64,000 nt of DNA, from positions 62,001-126,000 of the forward strand of contig NZ_SMOK01000007.1 of NCBI RefSeq assembly GCF_004353925.1. Reading direction: 5' to 3'. Each line of letters opens with the position of its first letter. Position 1 is the first letter of the stretch. The notes under the pieces were generated by a model. The model saw only the letters and a program-made list of their open reading frames with translations, did not search any database and was not told where the DNA came from. Position numbers and translations under genes: made by a program. The DNA is from Pseudomonas sp. H9. GTDB lineage: Bacteria > Pseudomonadota > Gammaproteobacteria > Pseudomonadales > Pseudomonadaceae. Positions 9,590-17,968 of this stretch are shown here, in pieces.

Positions 9590-9712
9590 GGTTTTTATTG
9601 GTTTCCGAGTGACTATGTGAGGTCTTGCAGTGCAACTGGTAAAGTGCCTCTAATTACTTAGGTGAATGCTAATGGTCAAAGTATTTGCCAGGTGCAAAAA
9701 GAGTTTTGCTAA
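9590..9712 (+). pseudogene. Relic of a second DUF4225-like effector 3' end
   Basis: Translating this stretch in the frame of 9593 gives a peptide starting GFYWFPSDYVRSCS that aligns without gaps to the C-terminal 40 residues of the intact effector. About 14 of 38 positions are identical, including F-Y-x-x-P-S-D-Y-x-R, Gly 8 residues after Tyr, and Q-x-Q-x-E just before the stop. One in-frame TAG lies at 9659-9661. The relic ends with TAA at 9710-9712, which overlaps the ATG of the second membrane protein (TAATG), the same coupled layout as the live pair. No start codon or upstream body of the gene remains. Confidence 0.75.
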
Positions 9713-10008
9713 TGACTATATGGATTTATGTGGTTGTATCTTTTCTGGGGCTTTGGTCTGGATACCTTTTGAAAATTCGCTTCACTGGGCCTGATTTAAG
9801 CATTCCCGTAGCACTGCTCTGTATTCTATTTGCTTGCTTTCTAGTTTGCGTTCATCTAGGTGTTGCGTTTTATCAAGACCTGTTGTTTGTTGGCGATATC
9901 ACTCGTTTGCTTGAAAAGCATCCGGTGGTTATATTTTTTTCACTTATTAGTGCATTTGTTCAGGCGACCTTCCTTCCGTTAAAGACGGAGCCTGCATCAG
10001 CTAGCTGA
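9712..10008 (+). CDS. Small membrane protein, candidate orphan immunity protein 2
   Basis: A 98-residue paralogue of the membrane protein encoded just upstream. The two align without gaps over about 76 residues with roughly 31 identities, including FTGPDL, FVGD and VQATF-P. It has three hydrophobic segments. The ATG at 9712 is preferred to an upstream TTG at 9685 because it overlaps the relic effector stop and has AAAGAG 9-10 bases upstream. Its own effector is now only a relic, so it is best read as an orphan immunity gene, or an extra immunity specificity kept against kin carrying the lost toxin. It is AT-rich like the rest of the cassette. Confidence 0.65.
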   Translation: MTIWIYVVVSFLGLWSGYLLKIRFTGPDLSIPVALLCILFACFLVCVHLGVAFYQDLLFVGDITRLLEKHPVVIFFSLISAFVQATFLPLKTEPASAS

Positions 10009-10044
10009 TTTTTAGATGACATGCATCGATGTCATTGCTTTTGA

Positions 10045-10078
10045 TGCCTTGCCCTGTGAGCAGAGTAAGGCATTTTTT
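10045..10078 (+). terminator. Rho-independent terminator of the Hcp cassette
   Basis: TGCCTT and AAGGCA form a stem followed directly by TTTTTT (10073-10078). A second palindromic hairpin, ATGACAT/ATGTCAT, lies at 10016-10035. Together they close the plus-strand cassette just before the convergent hutF. Confidence 0.8.
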
Positions 10079-10083
10079 GTATA

Positions 10084-11448
10084 TCAACCCAAAACCGCCT
10101 TCAGTACACCGGCAAACGCCTGCGCACTTTCTTCTTCTTGGGCATGCCGCCCGTGGCGCACCACCCACTGGCCATTGACCATCACATCCCGCACCTGACG
10201 ATCACTTCCGGCGAACAACCAGCGATTAAGAATGCCATCCTCGCTGGCAGTCGCCAGATACGGATCGGCACCATCAAGCACCAGCCAGTCCGCCCGTTTG
10301 CCCACGGCCAGTTCACCAATCGGCTGTCCCAGCGCCTGCGCACCACCGCTTAACGCGGCGTCATACAAGGTCCGTCCAACCATCGGCTGATCGCCGCGAT
10401 ACAGACGATTGCGGCGCTGGTCACGCAGGCGCTGGCCGTATTCCAGCCAGCGTAGTTCTTCGACCACGCTCAGCGATACATGGCTATCGGAACCGATACC
10501 CAGGCGTCCGCCCTGGGCCAGGTAGTCCACTGCCGGGAAGATGCCGTCGCCAAGGTTCGCTTCGGTGGTCAGGCACAGGCCTGCGACGGCTCCGCTGCGG
10601 GCCATCAGCTCGACTTCGTCGGGCTCGGCATGGGTCGCGTGAACCAGGCACCAGCGTTGATCAACTTCGGTGTTTTCGTACAGCCATTGCAGAGGGCGGC
10701 GCCCACTCCAGGCCAGGCAGTCGTCGACTTCCTTCTGTTGCTCGGCGATGTGGATATGTACTGGGCAGGCCTTGTCGCTAGCCTCCAGCACCTGGGCAAT
10801 CTGCTCTGGAGTCACCGCGCGCAGGGAATGGAAGCACAGGCCCAGCGCCTGGACAGGCTGCTTCGCCAGGTGAGGCGCGAGCCGCGCTTGCAGGTTCAGG
10901 TACTGTTCGGTGCTGTTGATGAAGCGTCGCTGACCTTCGTTTGGCGCCTGCCCACCGAAGCCTGAATGGCTGTACAGCACCGGCAGCAAGGTCAGGCCGA
11001 TGCCGCTGGCGCTGGCCGCCTGGCTGATACGCAGCGACAGCTCGGCTGGGTCGGCATAGGGCTGGCCATGGCTGTCATGGTGCACATAGTGAAACTCGGC
11101 AACGGAGGTGTAGCCGGCCTTGAGCATCTCGATGTACAGCTGGCGGGCGATCACCTGCAATTGCTCGGGGCTGATCTTGCCGACCAGGCGGTACATCAGT
11201 TCGCGCCAAGTCCAGAAGCTGTCGTTAGGGTTGCCCGCGACCTCTGCCAACCCGGCCATTGCTCGCTGAAACGCATGCGAGTGCAGGTTGGGCATGCCCG
11301 GCAGCAACGGGCCAGCCAGACGTTCGGCGCCTTCTGCTTGGGCGCCAGGCTGAATACGGCTGAGCAAACCATCGGCACCGACCTCGATTCGGACGTTTTC
11401 GGCCCAGCCCGTAGGCAGCAGCGCGCGCTCGGCAAAGAAGACGGACAT
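10084..11448 (-). CDS. hutF: Formimidoylglutamate deiminase
   Basis: A 454-residue amidohydrolase-superfamily enzyme that converts N-formimidoyl-L-glutamate to N-formyl-L-glutamate and ammonia, the fourth step of the five-step Pseudomonas histidine pathway. The metal site NLHSHAFQRAM (HxH) is at about residue 55, later histidines lie in VHIHIAEQ, and GIGSDSHVS carries the catalytic aspartate. The ATG at 11448 has GAGGTG about 9 bases upstream. It is divergent from hutC across an intergenic region holding a HutC-type palindrome. Its partner, HutG, is encoded at 19.2-20.0 kb. Confidence 0.94.
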   Translation of the reverse strand: MSVFFAERALLPTGWAENVRIEVGADGLLSRIQPGAQAEGAERLAGPLLPGMPNLHSHAFQRAMAGLAEVAGNPNDSFWTWRELMYRLVGKISPEQLQVIARQLYIEMLKAGYTSVAEFHYVHHDSHGQPYADPAELSLRISQAASASGIGLTLLPVLYSHSGFGGQAPNEGQRRFINSTEQYLNLQARLAPHLAKQPVQALGLCFHSLRAVTPEQIAQVLEASDKACPVHIHIAEQQKEVDDCLAWSGRRPLQWLYENTEVDQRWCLVHATHAEPDEVELMARSGAVAGLCLTTEANLGDGIFPAVDYLAQGGRLGIGSDSHVSLSVVEELRWLEYGQRLRDQRRNRLYRGDQPMVGRTLYDAALSGGAQALGQPIGELAVGKRADWLVLDGADPYLATASEDGILNRWLFAGSDRQVRDVMVNGQWVVRHGRHAQEEESAQAFAGVLKAVLG

Positions 11449-11474
11449 CGGTGCAACACCTCATTGTGATTATT

Positions 11475-11490
11475 TGTATATACATATACA
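11475..11490. promoter_or_regulatory. Probable HutC operator between hutF and hutC
   Basis: TGTATATACATATACA lies in the hutF-hutC divergent intergenic region. It contains a perfect 10-bp palindrome (TGTATATACA) and matches the TGTA ... TACA core of the operator upstream of hutU. This suggests that HutC controls hutF and its own gene. Binding is inferred from sequence similarity. Confidence 0.65.
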
Positions 11491-11554
11491 GACGTTTGCC
11501 TGCTGGGTAAACTCCGGCAAGCTACGTTCATTCAACCGAACAAGGACATTTTCC

Positions 11555-12301
11555 GTGCCGACACCTCCTGTCTCCGCGCTGGTTGCCCAGATGGGCGAGG
11601 GGCCGGCGCCGCTGTATGCCCGGGTCAAGCAGATGATTGCCCAGCAAATCCAGAATGGTAGCTGGCCGCCGCACTACCGCGTGCCGTCGGAAAGCGAGTT
11701 GGTCAGCGAGCTGGGCTTCAGTCGCATGACCATCAATCGCGCGTTGCGCGAACTTACCGCCGAAGGTTTGCTGGTGCGTATGCAGGGCGTTGGCACTTTC
11801 GTGGCCGAACCCAAGACCCGCTCGGCGTTGTTCGAGGTCAACAACATTGCTGACGAAATCGCTGCTCGCGGCCACCAGCACACCTGCAAGGTCATCACCC
11901 TGGCCGAAGAAGTGGCCGGTTCCGAGCGCGCCCTGGCCCTGGACATGCGTGAGGGTCAGCGGGTGTTTCACTCGTTGATCGTGCACTACGAGAACGGTGT
12001 TGCCGTGCAGATCGAAGACCGCTTCGTCAACGCGCAAATCGCTCCGGATTACCTCAAGCAAGACTTCACCCGGCAGACGCCCTACGCCTACCTGTCCCAG
12101 GTCGCCCCGTTGACCGAGGGTGAACACGTGGTCGAAGCGATCCTCGCCGAGCCGGAAGAATGCCGTTTGTTGCAGATCGAACCGAGCGAGCCGTGCTTGC
12201 TGATTCGTCGTCGTACCTGGTCGGGGCGTCAGCCGGTGACTGCCGCTCGTCTGATTCACCCCGGTTCCCGTCACCGTCTGGAAGGACGCTTCAGTAAATG
12301 A
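11555..12301 (+). CDS. hutC: GntR-family histidine utilisation repressor
   Basis: A 248-residue GntR/HutC-subfamily regulator. The winged helix (about residues 20-85, with YRVPSESELVSELGFSRMT) is followed by a UTRA effector domain that in characterised HutC proteins binds urocanate and releases DNA. The GTG start at 11555 is chosen because AAGGA lies 8 bases upstream, no ribosome site precedes the longer reading and the length then equals known HutC proteins. The stop overlaps the hutD start (ATGA). Operator-like palindromes are visible at 11475 and 13066. Confidence 0.95.
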   Translation: MPTPPVSALVAQMGEGPAPLYARVKQMIAQQIQNGSWPPHYRVPSESELVSELGFSRMTINRALRELTAEGLLVRMQGVGTFVAEPKTRSALFEVNNIADEIAARGHQHTCKVITLAEEVAGSERALALDMREGQRVFHSLIVHYENGVAVQIEDRFVNAQIAPDYLKQDFTRQTPYAYLSQVAPLTEGEHVVEAILAEPEECRLLQIEPSEPCLLIRRRTWSGRQPVTAARLIHPGSRHRLEGRFSK

Positions 12302-12870
12302 GCCAGTTGCAGGTTTTACGCGCCAAAGATTACCCCCGCATGCCGTGGAAGAACGGCGGCGGCAGTACCGAAGAGATCGCCCGCGATGCCGGCGAAGGCC
12401 TTGATGGGTTCGGCTGGCGCCTGTCGATTGCCGACATCGCCGAGTCGGGCGGTTTCTCCAGTTTTGCCGGGTATCAGCGGATCATCACCGTGCTTGAAGG
12501 CGAGGGCATGCGTTTGCAGGTGGATGGCCAGGCCACCCGGCCTCTGCTGCCGTTCGATGCGTTTGCCTTCAGTGGCGAAAGCCAGGTCAGCTGCACCTTG
12601 CTCGGCGGTTCGATCCGCGATTTCAACCTGATCTATTCGCCCGAGCGCTACCGTGCCCGTTTGCAGTGGCTCGATGGCAGCCAGCGGGTATTCAGCTCTG
12701 CTTCGACGCTGTTGTTGTTTGCAGCAGCAGCCCATGTGGATGTGGCACTGAGCGGTCAGGCGCCGCAGCAGCTCGGTCGTTACGACTGCTTGCAGTTTGA
12801 AGCCAACGCCACCTTGCAGACCTTGAACGTGCAAGGCCGTTGCTGCCTGATCGAGCTTATCGCGCACTGA
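12298..12870 (+). CDS. hutD: HutD family protein
   Basis: A 190-residue cupin-fold HutD / Ves family protein. Family landmarks are the N-terminal MPWKNGGGSTEEIARD and GFGWRLSIADI segments, with the SCTLLGGSIRDFNLIY motif later. HutD is present in most pseudomonad hut operons and is thought to limit hut expression, possibly by binding formylglutamate; this is literature knowledge and the mechanism is not settled. It is coupled to hutC by an ATGA overlap and separated from hutU by a 287-bp regulatory gap. Confidence 0.9.
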   Translation: MSQLQVLRAKDYPRMPWKNGGGSTEEIARDAGEGLDGFGWRLSIADIAESGGFSSFAGYQRIITVLEGEGMRLQVDGQATRPLLPFDAFAFSGESQVSCTLLGGSIRDFNLIYSPERYRARLQWLDGSQRVFSSASTLLLFAAAAHVDVALSGQAPQQLGRYDCLQFEANATLQTLNVQGRCCLIELIAH

Positions 12871-13044
12871 AATTGTTACGCCTCGGCCGAGCGAATCGGC
12901 TGAGGCTGACCCGAGGTGGTGCAACGCCACTGGTCGGTTTTGCTGCACGTCTTATTCCTTGAGAAATTTTTTTCATCGCCATTCACACGCGTTGCGAAGC
13001 TCTGCTGCCTGCGCTCCAGCCGGTGCGAGGGGGATTGCGGTGAG

Positions 13045-13060
13045 TTGGCTTTTCAATTGC
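13045..13060 (+). promoter_or_regulatory. Sigma-54 promoter for hutU operon
   Basis: TTGGCTTTTCAATTGC has the invariant GG (13047-13048) and GC (13059-13060) exactly 10 bases apart, matching the -24/-12 consensus TGGCAC-N5-TTGC. Transcription should start near 13071, about 87 bases before the hutU GTG. In pseudomonads hutU is known to be sigma-54 dependent and activated by CbrB and NtrC. Confidence 0.8.
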
Positions 13061-13065
13061 CTATG

Positions 13066-13079
13066 CTTGTACATACAAG
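13066..13079. promoter_or_regulatory. HutC operator upstream of hutU
   Basis: CTTGTACATACAAG is a perfect inverted repeat CTTGTA-N2-TACAAG. It begins 5 bases after the sigma-54 -12 GC and covers the predicted transcription start, so bound repressor would block initiation. It is the strongest of the HutC-type sites seen here. Confidence 0.85.
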
Positions 13080-13157
13080 TAAATATGTGTTTGTATAAGC
13101 ACCATCACACACCCAATGCCTGGGTTGGTTTGAACTGATCGCTTAGGAGCCGTTTCC

Positions 13158-14837
13158 GTGACTGACAATAAATCCAATAAATTCCGTGACGTCGAAATCC
13201 GCGCTGCGCGTGGCAACACGCTGACCGCCAAGAGCTGGTTGACCGAAGCGCCGCTGCGCATGCTGATGAACAACCTCGACCCGGAAGTGGCGGAAAACCC
13301 GAAAGAACTGGTGGTCTACGGTGGCATTGGCCGTGCCGCGCGTAACTGGGAGTGCTACGACAAGATCGTCGAGAGCCTGACCAACCTCAACGAAGACGAA
13401 ACCCTGCTGGTGCAGTCGGGCAAGCCGGTCGGCGTGTTCAAGACTCACGCCAACGCGCCGCGTGTGCTGATCGCCAACTCCAACCTGGTACCGCACTGGG
13501 CCAACTGGGAACACTTCAACGAACTGGATGCCAAGGGCCTGGCCATGTATGGCCAGATGACTGCCGGTAGCTGGATCTATATCGGTAGCCAAGGCATCGT
13601 TCAGGGCACCTACGAAACCTTCGTAGAAGCCGGCCGCCAGCACTACAACGGCAGCCTCAAAGGCAAGTGGGTACTGACCGCAGGCCTCGGTGGCATGGGC
13701 GGCGCCCAGCCACTGGCCGCCACCCTGGCCGGCGCCTGCTCGCTGAACATTGAATGCCAGCAGAGCCGCATCGACTTCCGCCTGGCCAGCCGTTATGTCG
13801 ACGAGCAAGCCAAGGATCTGGATGACGCCCTGGCGCGTATCGCCAAATACACCGCTGAAGGCAAAGCCATCTCCGTCGCTCTGCTGGGCAACGCTGCAGA
13901 AGTCCTGCCTGAGCTGATCAAGCGTGGTGTACGCCCAGACATGGTCACCGACCAGACCAGTGCCCACGATCCGCTCAATGGCTACCTGCCTGCCGGCTGG
14001 ACCTGGGAGCAGTACCGCGATCGCGCCCAGACTGAACCCGCTGCAGTGGTCAAAGCGGCCAAGCAATCCATGGCTGTGCACGTTAAAGCCATGCTGGAAT
14101 TCCAGAAGCAAGGTGTGCCGACCTTCGACTACGGCAACAACATCCGTCAGATGGCCAAGGAAGAAGGTGTGAGCAATGCCTTCGACTTCCCAGGCTTTGT
14201 ACCGGCCTACATCCGTCCACTGTTCTGCCGTGGTATCGGCCCGTTCCGCTGGGCTGCGCTGTCGGGTAATGCCGAAGATATCTACAAGACCGACGCCAAG
14301 GTCAAGGAACTGATCCCTGACGACGCCCACCTGCACAACTGGCTGGACATGGCCCGCGAGCGCATCAGCTTCCAGGGCCTGCCAGCGCGTATCTGCTGGG
14401 TTGGCCTGGGCCTGCGCGCCAAGCTGGGCCTGGCATTCAACGAAATGGTACGCCGCGGCGAGCTGTCGGCGCCGATCGTGATTGGTCGCGACCACCTGGA
14501 CTCCGGTTCGGTCTCCAGCCCTAACCGCGAAACCGAATCCATGCGTGACGGTTCCGATGCCGTCTCCGACTGGCCGCTGCTCAACGCCCTGCTCAACACC
14601 GCCAGCGGCGCGACCTGGGTTTCGCTGCACCACGGTGGCGGCGTAGGCATGGGCTTCTCCCAGCACTCGGGCATGGTCATCGTCTGTGACGGTACCGACG
14701 AGGCCGCTGAACGTATCGCTCGCGTACTGACTAATGACCCGGCCACCGGTGTCATGCGTCACGCCGATGCCGGTTACCAGATCGCCATCGACTGCGCCAA
14801 GGAACAGGGCTTGAACCTGCCGATGATCACAGGCTGA
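13158..14837 (+). CDS. hutU: Urocanate hydratase
   Basis: A 559-residue NAD-dependent urocanase converting urocanate to imidazolonepropionate, the second step of histidine degradation. Length and sequence match the P. putida enzyme; the glycine-rich [15 protein letters not shown] near the C-terminus and the [13 protein letters not shown] region are characteristic. The GTG start at 13158 is preceded by TAGGAGC. The first codons are A-rich (AATAAATCCAATAAAT at 13168-13183), which may attract Hfq/Crc. First gene of the hutU-H-T-I-G run. Confidence 0.97.
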   Translation: MTDNKSNKFRDVEIRAARGNTLTAKSWLTEAPLRMLMNNLDPEVAENPKELVVYGGIGRAARNWECYDKIVESLTNLNEDETLLVQSGKPVGVFKTHANAPRVLIANSNLVPHWANWEHFNELDAKGLAMYGQMTAGSWIYIGSQGIVQGTYETFVEAGRQHYNGSLKGKWVLTAGLGGMGGAQPLAATLAGACSLNIECQQSRIDFRLASRYVDEQAKDLDDALARIAKYTAEGKAISVALLGNAAEVLPELIKRGVRPDMVTDQTSAHDPLNGYLPAGWTWEQYRDRAQTEPAAVVKAAKQSMAVHVKAMLEFQKQGVPTFDYGNNIRQMAKEEGVSNAFDFPGFVPAYIRPLFCRGIGPFRWAALSGNAEDIYKTDAKVKELIPDDAHLHNWLDMARERISFQGLPARICWVGLGLRAKLGLAFNEMVRRGELSAPIVIGRDHLDSGSVSSPNRETESMRDGSDAVSDWPLLNALLNTASGATWVSLHHGGGVGMGFSQHSGMVIVCDGTDEAAERIARVLTNDPATGVMRHADAGYQIAIDCAKEQGLNLPMITG

Positions 14838-14904
14838 TCTGCGGTAAATGGTTGATACTGATATCTATGCAGGCCAAAGCGCCTCACGAGTACGGAGCAT
14901 TAAC

Positions 14905-16437
14905 GTGACTGAATTGACCCTGAAGCCTGGCACCTTGACCTTGGCTCAGCTGCGTGCGATCTACCAGCAGCCGGTGAAACTGAAGCTGGATGCCAGCGCC
15001 GATCAACAGATCGATGACAGCGTTGCCTGTGTCGAGCAGATCCTGGCGGAAAACCGCACCGCTTACGGCATAAACACCGGTTTCGGCCTGCTGGCCTCGA
15101 CCCGTATCGCCAGCCATGACCTGGAAAACCTGCAGCGCTCGCTGGTACTGTCGCACGCCGCTGGCGTTGGTCAGCCGCTCGACGATGCCATGGTGCGTCT
15201 GATCATGGTGCTCAAGATCAACAGCCTGAGCCGTGGTTTCTCCGGCATTCGCCGCAAAGTAATCGACGCGCTGATCGCCCTGATCAACGCTGAGGTTTAT
15301 CCGCACATTCCACTCAAAGGCTCGGTGGGTGCCTCCGGTGACTTGGCACCGCTGGCGCATATGTCGCTGGTGTTGCTGGGTGAAGGCAAGGCGCGCCACA
15401 AAGGCCAGTGGCTACCCGCCACTGAAGCCCTGGCGGTTGCTGGCCTTGAGCCGCTGACCCTGGCGGCCAAGGAAGGGCTGGCGCTGCTCAACGGCACCCA
15501 GGCCTCCACCGCTTATGCGCTGCGCGGCTTGTTCGAAGGTGAAGACCTGTTCGCTGCAGCTACGTCGATCGGTGCGCTAACCGTCGAAGCCGTGTTGGGT
15601 TCGCGTTCGCCATTCGATGCCCGTATCCATGCTGCCCGCGGCCAGCGTGGTCAGATCGACGCCGCTGCCTGCTACCGCGACTTGCTCGGCGATGGTAGTG
15701 AAGTGTCCGCGTCGCACCAGAACTGCGGCAAGGTGCAGGATCCGTACTCGCTGCGCTGCCAGCCACAAGTCATGGGTGCTTGCCTGACTCAGTTGCGCCA
15801 AGCTGCCGAAGTGCTGGGCATTGAAGCCAACGCGGTGTCCGACAACCCGCTGGTGTTCGCCGCTGAAGGTGACGTGATCTCTGGTGGTAACTTCCATGCC
15901 GAGCCGGTGGCGATGGCGGCCGACAACATCGCCCTGGCGATTGCTGAAATCGGCTCGCTGAGCGAACGCCGTATCTCGCTGATGATGGACAAGCACATGT
16001 CCCAGCTGCCGCCGTTCCTGGTGGCCAATGGTGGGGTGAACTCCGGTTTCATGATCGCTCAAGTGACCGCTGCCGCACTGGCCAGCGAGAACAAGGCGCT
16101 GGCCCACCCGCACAGCGTCGACAGCCTGCCCACTTCGGCCAACCAGGAAGACCATGTGTCGATGGCACCGGCTGCTGGCAAGCGTCTGTGGGAAATGGCG
16201 GAGAACACCCGTGGCGTCGTTGCCGTGGAATGGCTGGCCGCTGCTCAAGGGCTGGACCTGCGCGAAGGTCTGAAAACCTCGCCGAAGCTTGAGCAAGCGC
16301 GTCAGGCACTGCGTGGCAAAGTGGCGTTCTACGAGAAAGACCGTTTCTTTGCACCCGACATCGAGGCGGCAATCGCCTTGTTGGCTGAAGGCTCGCTGAC
16401 CGCGCTGTTGCCGGCCAAGGTACTGCCTAGCCTGTAA
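14905..16437 (+). CDS. hutH: Histidine ammonia-lyase
   Basis: A 510-residue histidase that deaminates histidine to urocanate. The Ala-Ser-Gly triad that forms the MIO cofactor is in [12 protein letters not shown] (about residue 143). The GTG start at 14905 follows ACGGAGC at about 14892 and gives the same N-terminus ([12 protein letters not shown]) and 510-residue length as the P. putida enzyme; the longer reading from 14848 adds 19 unsupported residues. It begins 67 bases after hutU. Only one hutH is present here. Confidence 0.97.
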   Translation: MTELTLKPGTLTLAQLRAIYQQPVKLKLDASADQQIDDSVACVEQILAENRTAYGINTGFGLLASTRIASHDLENLQRSLVLSHAAGVGQPLDDAMVRLIMVLKINSLSRGFSGIRRKVIDALIALINAEVYPHIPLKGSVGASGDLAPLAHMSLVLLGEGKARHKGQWLPATEALAVAGLEPLTLAAKEGLALLNGTQASTAYALRGLFEGEDLFAAATSIGALTVEAVLGSRSPFDARIHAARGQRGQIDAAACYRDLLGDGSEVSASHQNCGKVQDPYSLRCQPQVMGACLTQLRQAAEVLGIEANAVSDNPLVFAAEGDVISGGNFHAEPVAMAADNIALAIAEIGSLSERRISLMMDKHMSQLPPFLVANGGVNSGFMIAQVTAAALASENKALAHPHSVDSLPTSANQEDHVSMAPAAGKRLWEMAENTRGVVAVEWLAAAQGLDLREGLKTSPKLEQARQALRGKVAFYEKDRFFAPDIEAAIALLAEGSLTALLPAKVLPSL

Positions 16438-16444
16438 TTCGGCC

Positions 16445-16505
16445 TATCGCGGGGCAAGCCCGCTCCCACCGCAGTCAACCTGTGGGAGCGGGCTTGCCCC
16501 GCGAT
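16445..16505. repeat. REP element pair inside the hut operon
   Basis: Inverted REP units (TCGCGGGGC ... GCCCCGCGA) between hutH and hutT. The hairpin could set different message levels for catabolic and transport genes within one operon. Confidence 0.93.
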
Positions 16506-16543
16506 CATCCCCCTCACGACCAGAACAACAATAAGGACGTGAC

Positions 16544-17953
16544 ATGCAACAAGCAGAAGGGCTCAAACGTGGCCTGACGGCCCGCCATATCCGCTTTATG
16601 GCGCTCGGCTCGGCAATCGGTACCGGTCTTTTTTACGGTTCTGCCGCAGCCATCCAGATGGCTGGTCCGGCCGTATTACTGGCTTACCTGATTGGTGGTG
16701 CCGCAGTCTTCATGGTTATGCGCGCACTGGGCGAAATGGCCGTGCATAACCCGGTCTCCGGTTCATTCGGCAGCTATGCCAGTACCTACCTGGGGCCCAT
16801 GTCGGGGTTCATCCTGGGGTGGACCTACGCCTTTGAAATGATCATCGTCTGCCTCGCTGATGTGACCGCATTCGGTATTTATATGGGCTTCTGGTTCCCT
16901 GAAGTCGAACGCTGGATCTGGGTACTAGGGATCGTCTTCCTGATCGGCGGCCTGAACCTGTGTAACGTCAAAGTCTTCGGCGAAATGGAATTCTGGCTGT
17001 CGTTGCTCAAAGTCGGCGCCATCGTTGCAATGATCCTCGCCGGCTTCGGCATCATGGTCTTTGGCCTGAGTAACGCCAGTGCCGAAAACGCTGTGGGTGT
17101 CAGCAACCTGTTTGCCCACGGCGGCTTCATGCCCAACGGAATCGGTGGCCTGATCGCCTCGTTTGCCGTGGTGATGTTTGCTTTCGGTGGCATTGAGATC
17201 ATCGGTATCACTGCCGGTGAGGCCAAAGATCCGCAGCGCGTGCTTCCCAAAGCGATCAACGCTGTACCGATGCGCATTCTGTTGTTCTACGTGCTGACCC
17301 TGTTTGTGCTGATGTGCCTGTATCCATGGCCACAGATTGGTAGCCAGGGCAGCCCGTTCGTGCAGATTTTCAGTAACCTGGGCATCGGTTCGGCAGCAAC
17401 CGTGTTGAACATTGTGGTGATCTCGGCGGCGGTGTCGGCCATCAACAGCGACATCTTTGGTGCCGGCCGGATGATGTACGGCCTGGCCCAGCAGGGGCAT
17501 GCGCCGAAAGGCTTCGCCAAGATTTCCCGGCACGGTGTGCCATGGATGACCGTTCTGGTCATGGGCGCAGCGTTGCTCGGTGGTGTGGTGCTCAACTACC
17601 TGATCCCGGAAAACGTGTTCCTGCTGATTGCCTCGATCGCTACCTTCGCGACCGTCTGGGTGTGGCTGATGATCCTGCTCACTCAAGTTGCGATGCGCCG
17701 CAGCATGAGCCCTGAACAAGTCGCTGAGTTGAAGTTCCCCGTGCCGTTCTGGCCCTATGGACCCGCATTGGCGATTGCCTTCATGGTGTTCGTGTTCGGT
17801 GTGCTCGGCTATTTCCCTGATACGCAGGCAGCGCTGCTGGTTGGCTTGGTCTGGGTGCTGTTTCTGGTCGCTTCCTACCTGCTGTGGTGCAAACCTCGGG
17901 CAGCGAAAGTCGAAGCCCTGACGGCCCAGGATCCGTCCCAACTTCAGCGCTAA
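16544..17953 (+). CDS. hutT: Histidine permease, APC superfamily
   Basis: A 469-residue amino acid permease of the AAT branch with about 12 hydrophobic segments and the first-helix motif [17 protein letters not shown]. Its place between hutH and hutI identifies it as the histidine uptake protein; the substrate is inferred from context. Proton-coupled import is usual for the family. ATG at 16544 follows AATAAGGACG. No ABC-type hutXWV transporter or separate urocanate transporter is seen in this cluster. Confidence 0.88.
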   Translation: MQQAEGLKRGLTARHIRFMALGSAIGTGLFYGSAAAIQMAGPAVLLAYLIGGAAVFMVMRALGEMAVHNPVSGSFGSYASTYLGPMSGFILGWTYAFEMIIVCLADVTAFGIYMGFWFPEVERWIWVLGIVFLIGGLNLCNVKVFGEMEFWLSLLKVGAIVAMILAGFGIMVFGLSNASAENAVGVSNLFAHGGFMPNGIGGLIASFAVVMFAFGGIEIIGITAGEAKDPQRVLPKAINAVPMRILLFYVLTLFVLMCLYPWPQIGSQGSPFVQIFSNLGIGSAATVLNIVVISAAVSAINSDIFGAGRMMYGLAQQGHAPKGFAKISRHGVPWMTVLVMGAALLGGVVLNYLIPENVFLLIASIATFATVWVWLMILLTQVAMRRSMSPEQVAELKFPVPFWPYGPALAIAFMVFVFGVLGYFPDTQAALLVGLVWVLFLVASYLLWCKPRAAKVEALTAQDPSQLQR

Positions 17954-17968
17954 CAACGGAGAGATTGT

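Noticed and set aside
9593..9712. TAG at 9659 as programmed readthrough or a live short toxin fragment
   Set aside because: There is no start codon or upstream body for the frame, and the match covers only the last 40 residues, so decay is the simpler explanation.
9685..10008. TTG start at 9685 for the second small membrane protein
   Set aside because: ATG at 9712 overlaps the relic stop as in the live pair and has AAAGAG upstream; residues before it overlap the toxin relic in another frame.
13143..14762. Long minus-strand open frame (539 codons) opposite hutU
   Set aside because: It is fully inside hutU, has no recognisable domain or ribosome site, and arises from the high-GC codon pattern of the real gene. 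The same holds for 3028-4254 (minus) over fbp and 36908-38170 (plus) over a chemoreceptor.
14848..14904. ATG at 14848 as the hutH start
   Set aside because: It adds 19 residues with no family support and lacks a ribosome site; the GTG at 14905 has ACGGAGC and gives the known 510-residue protein.
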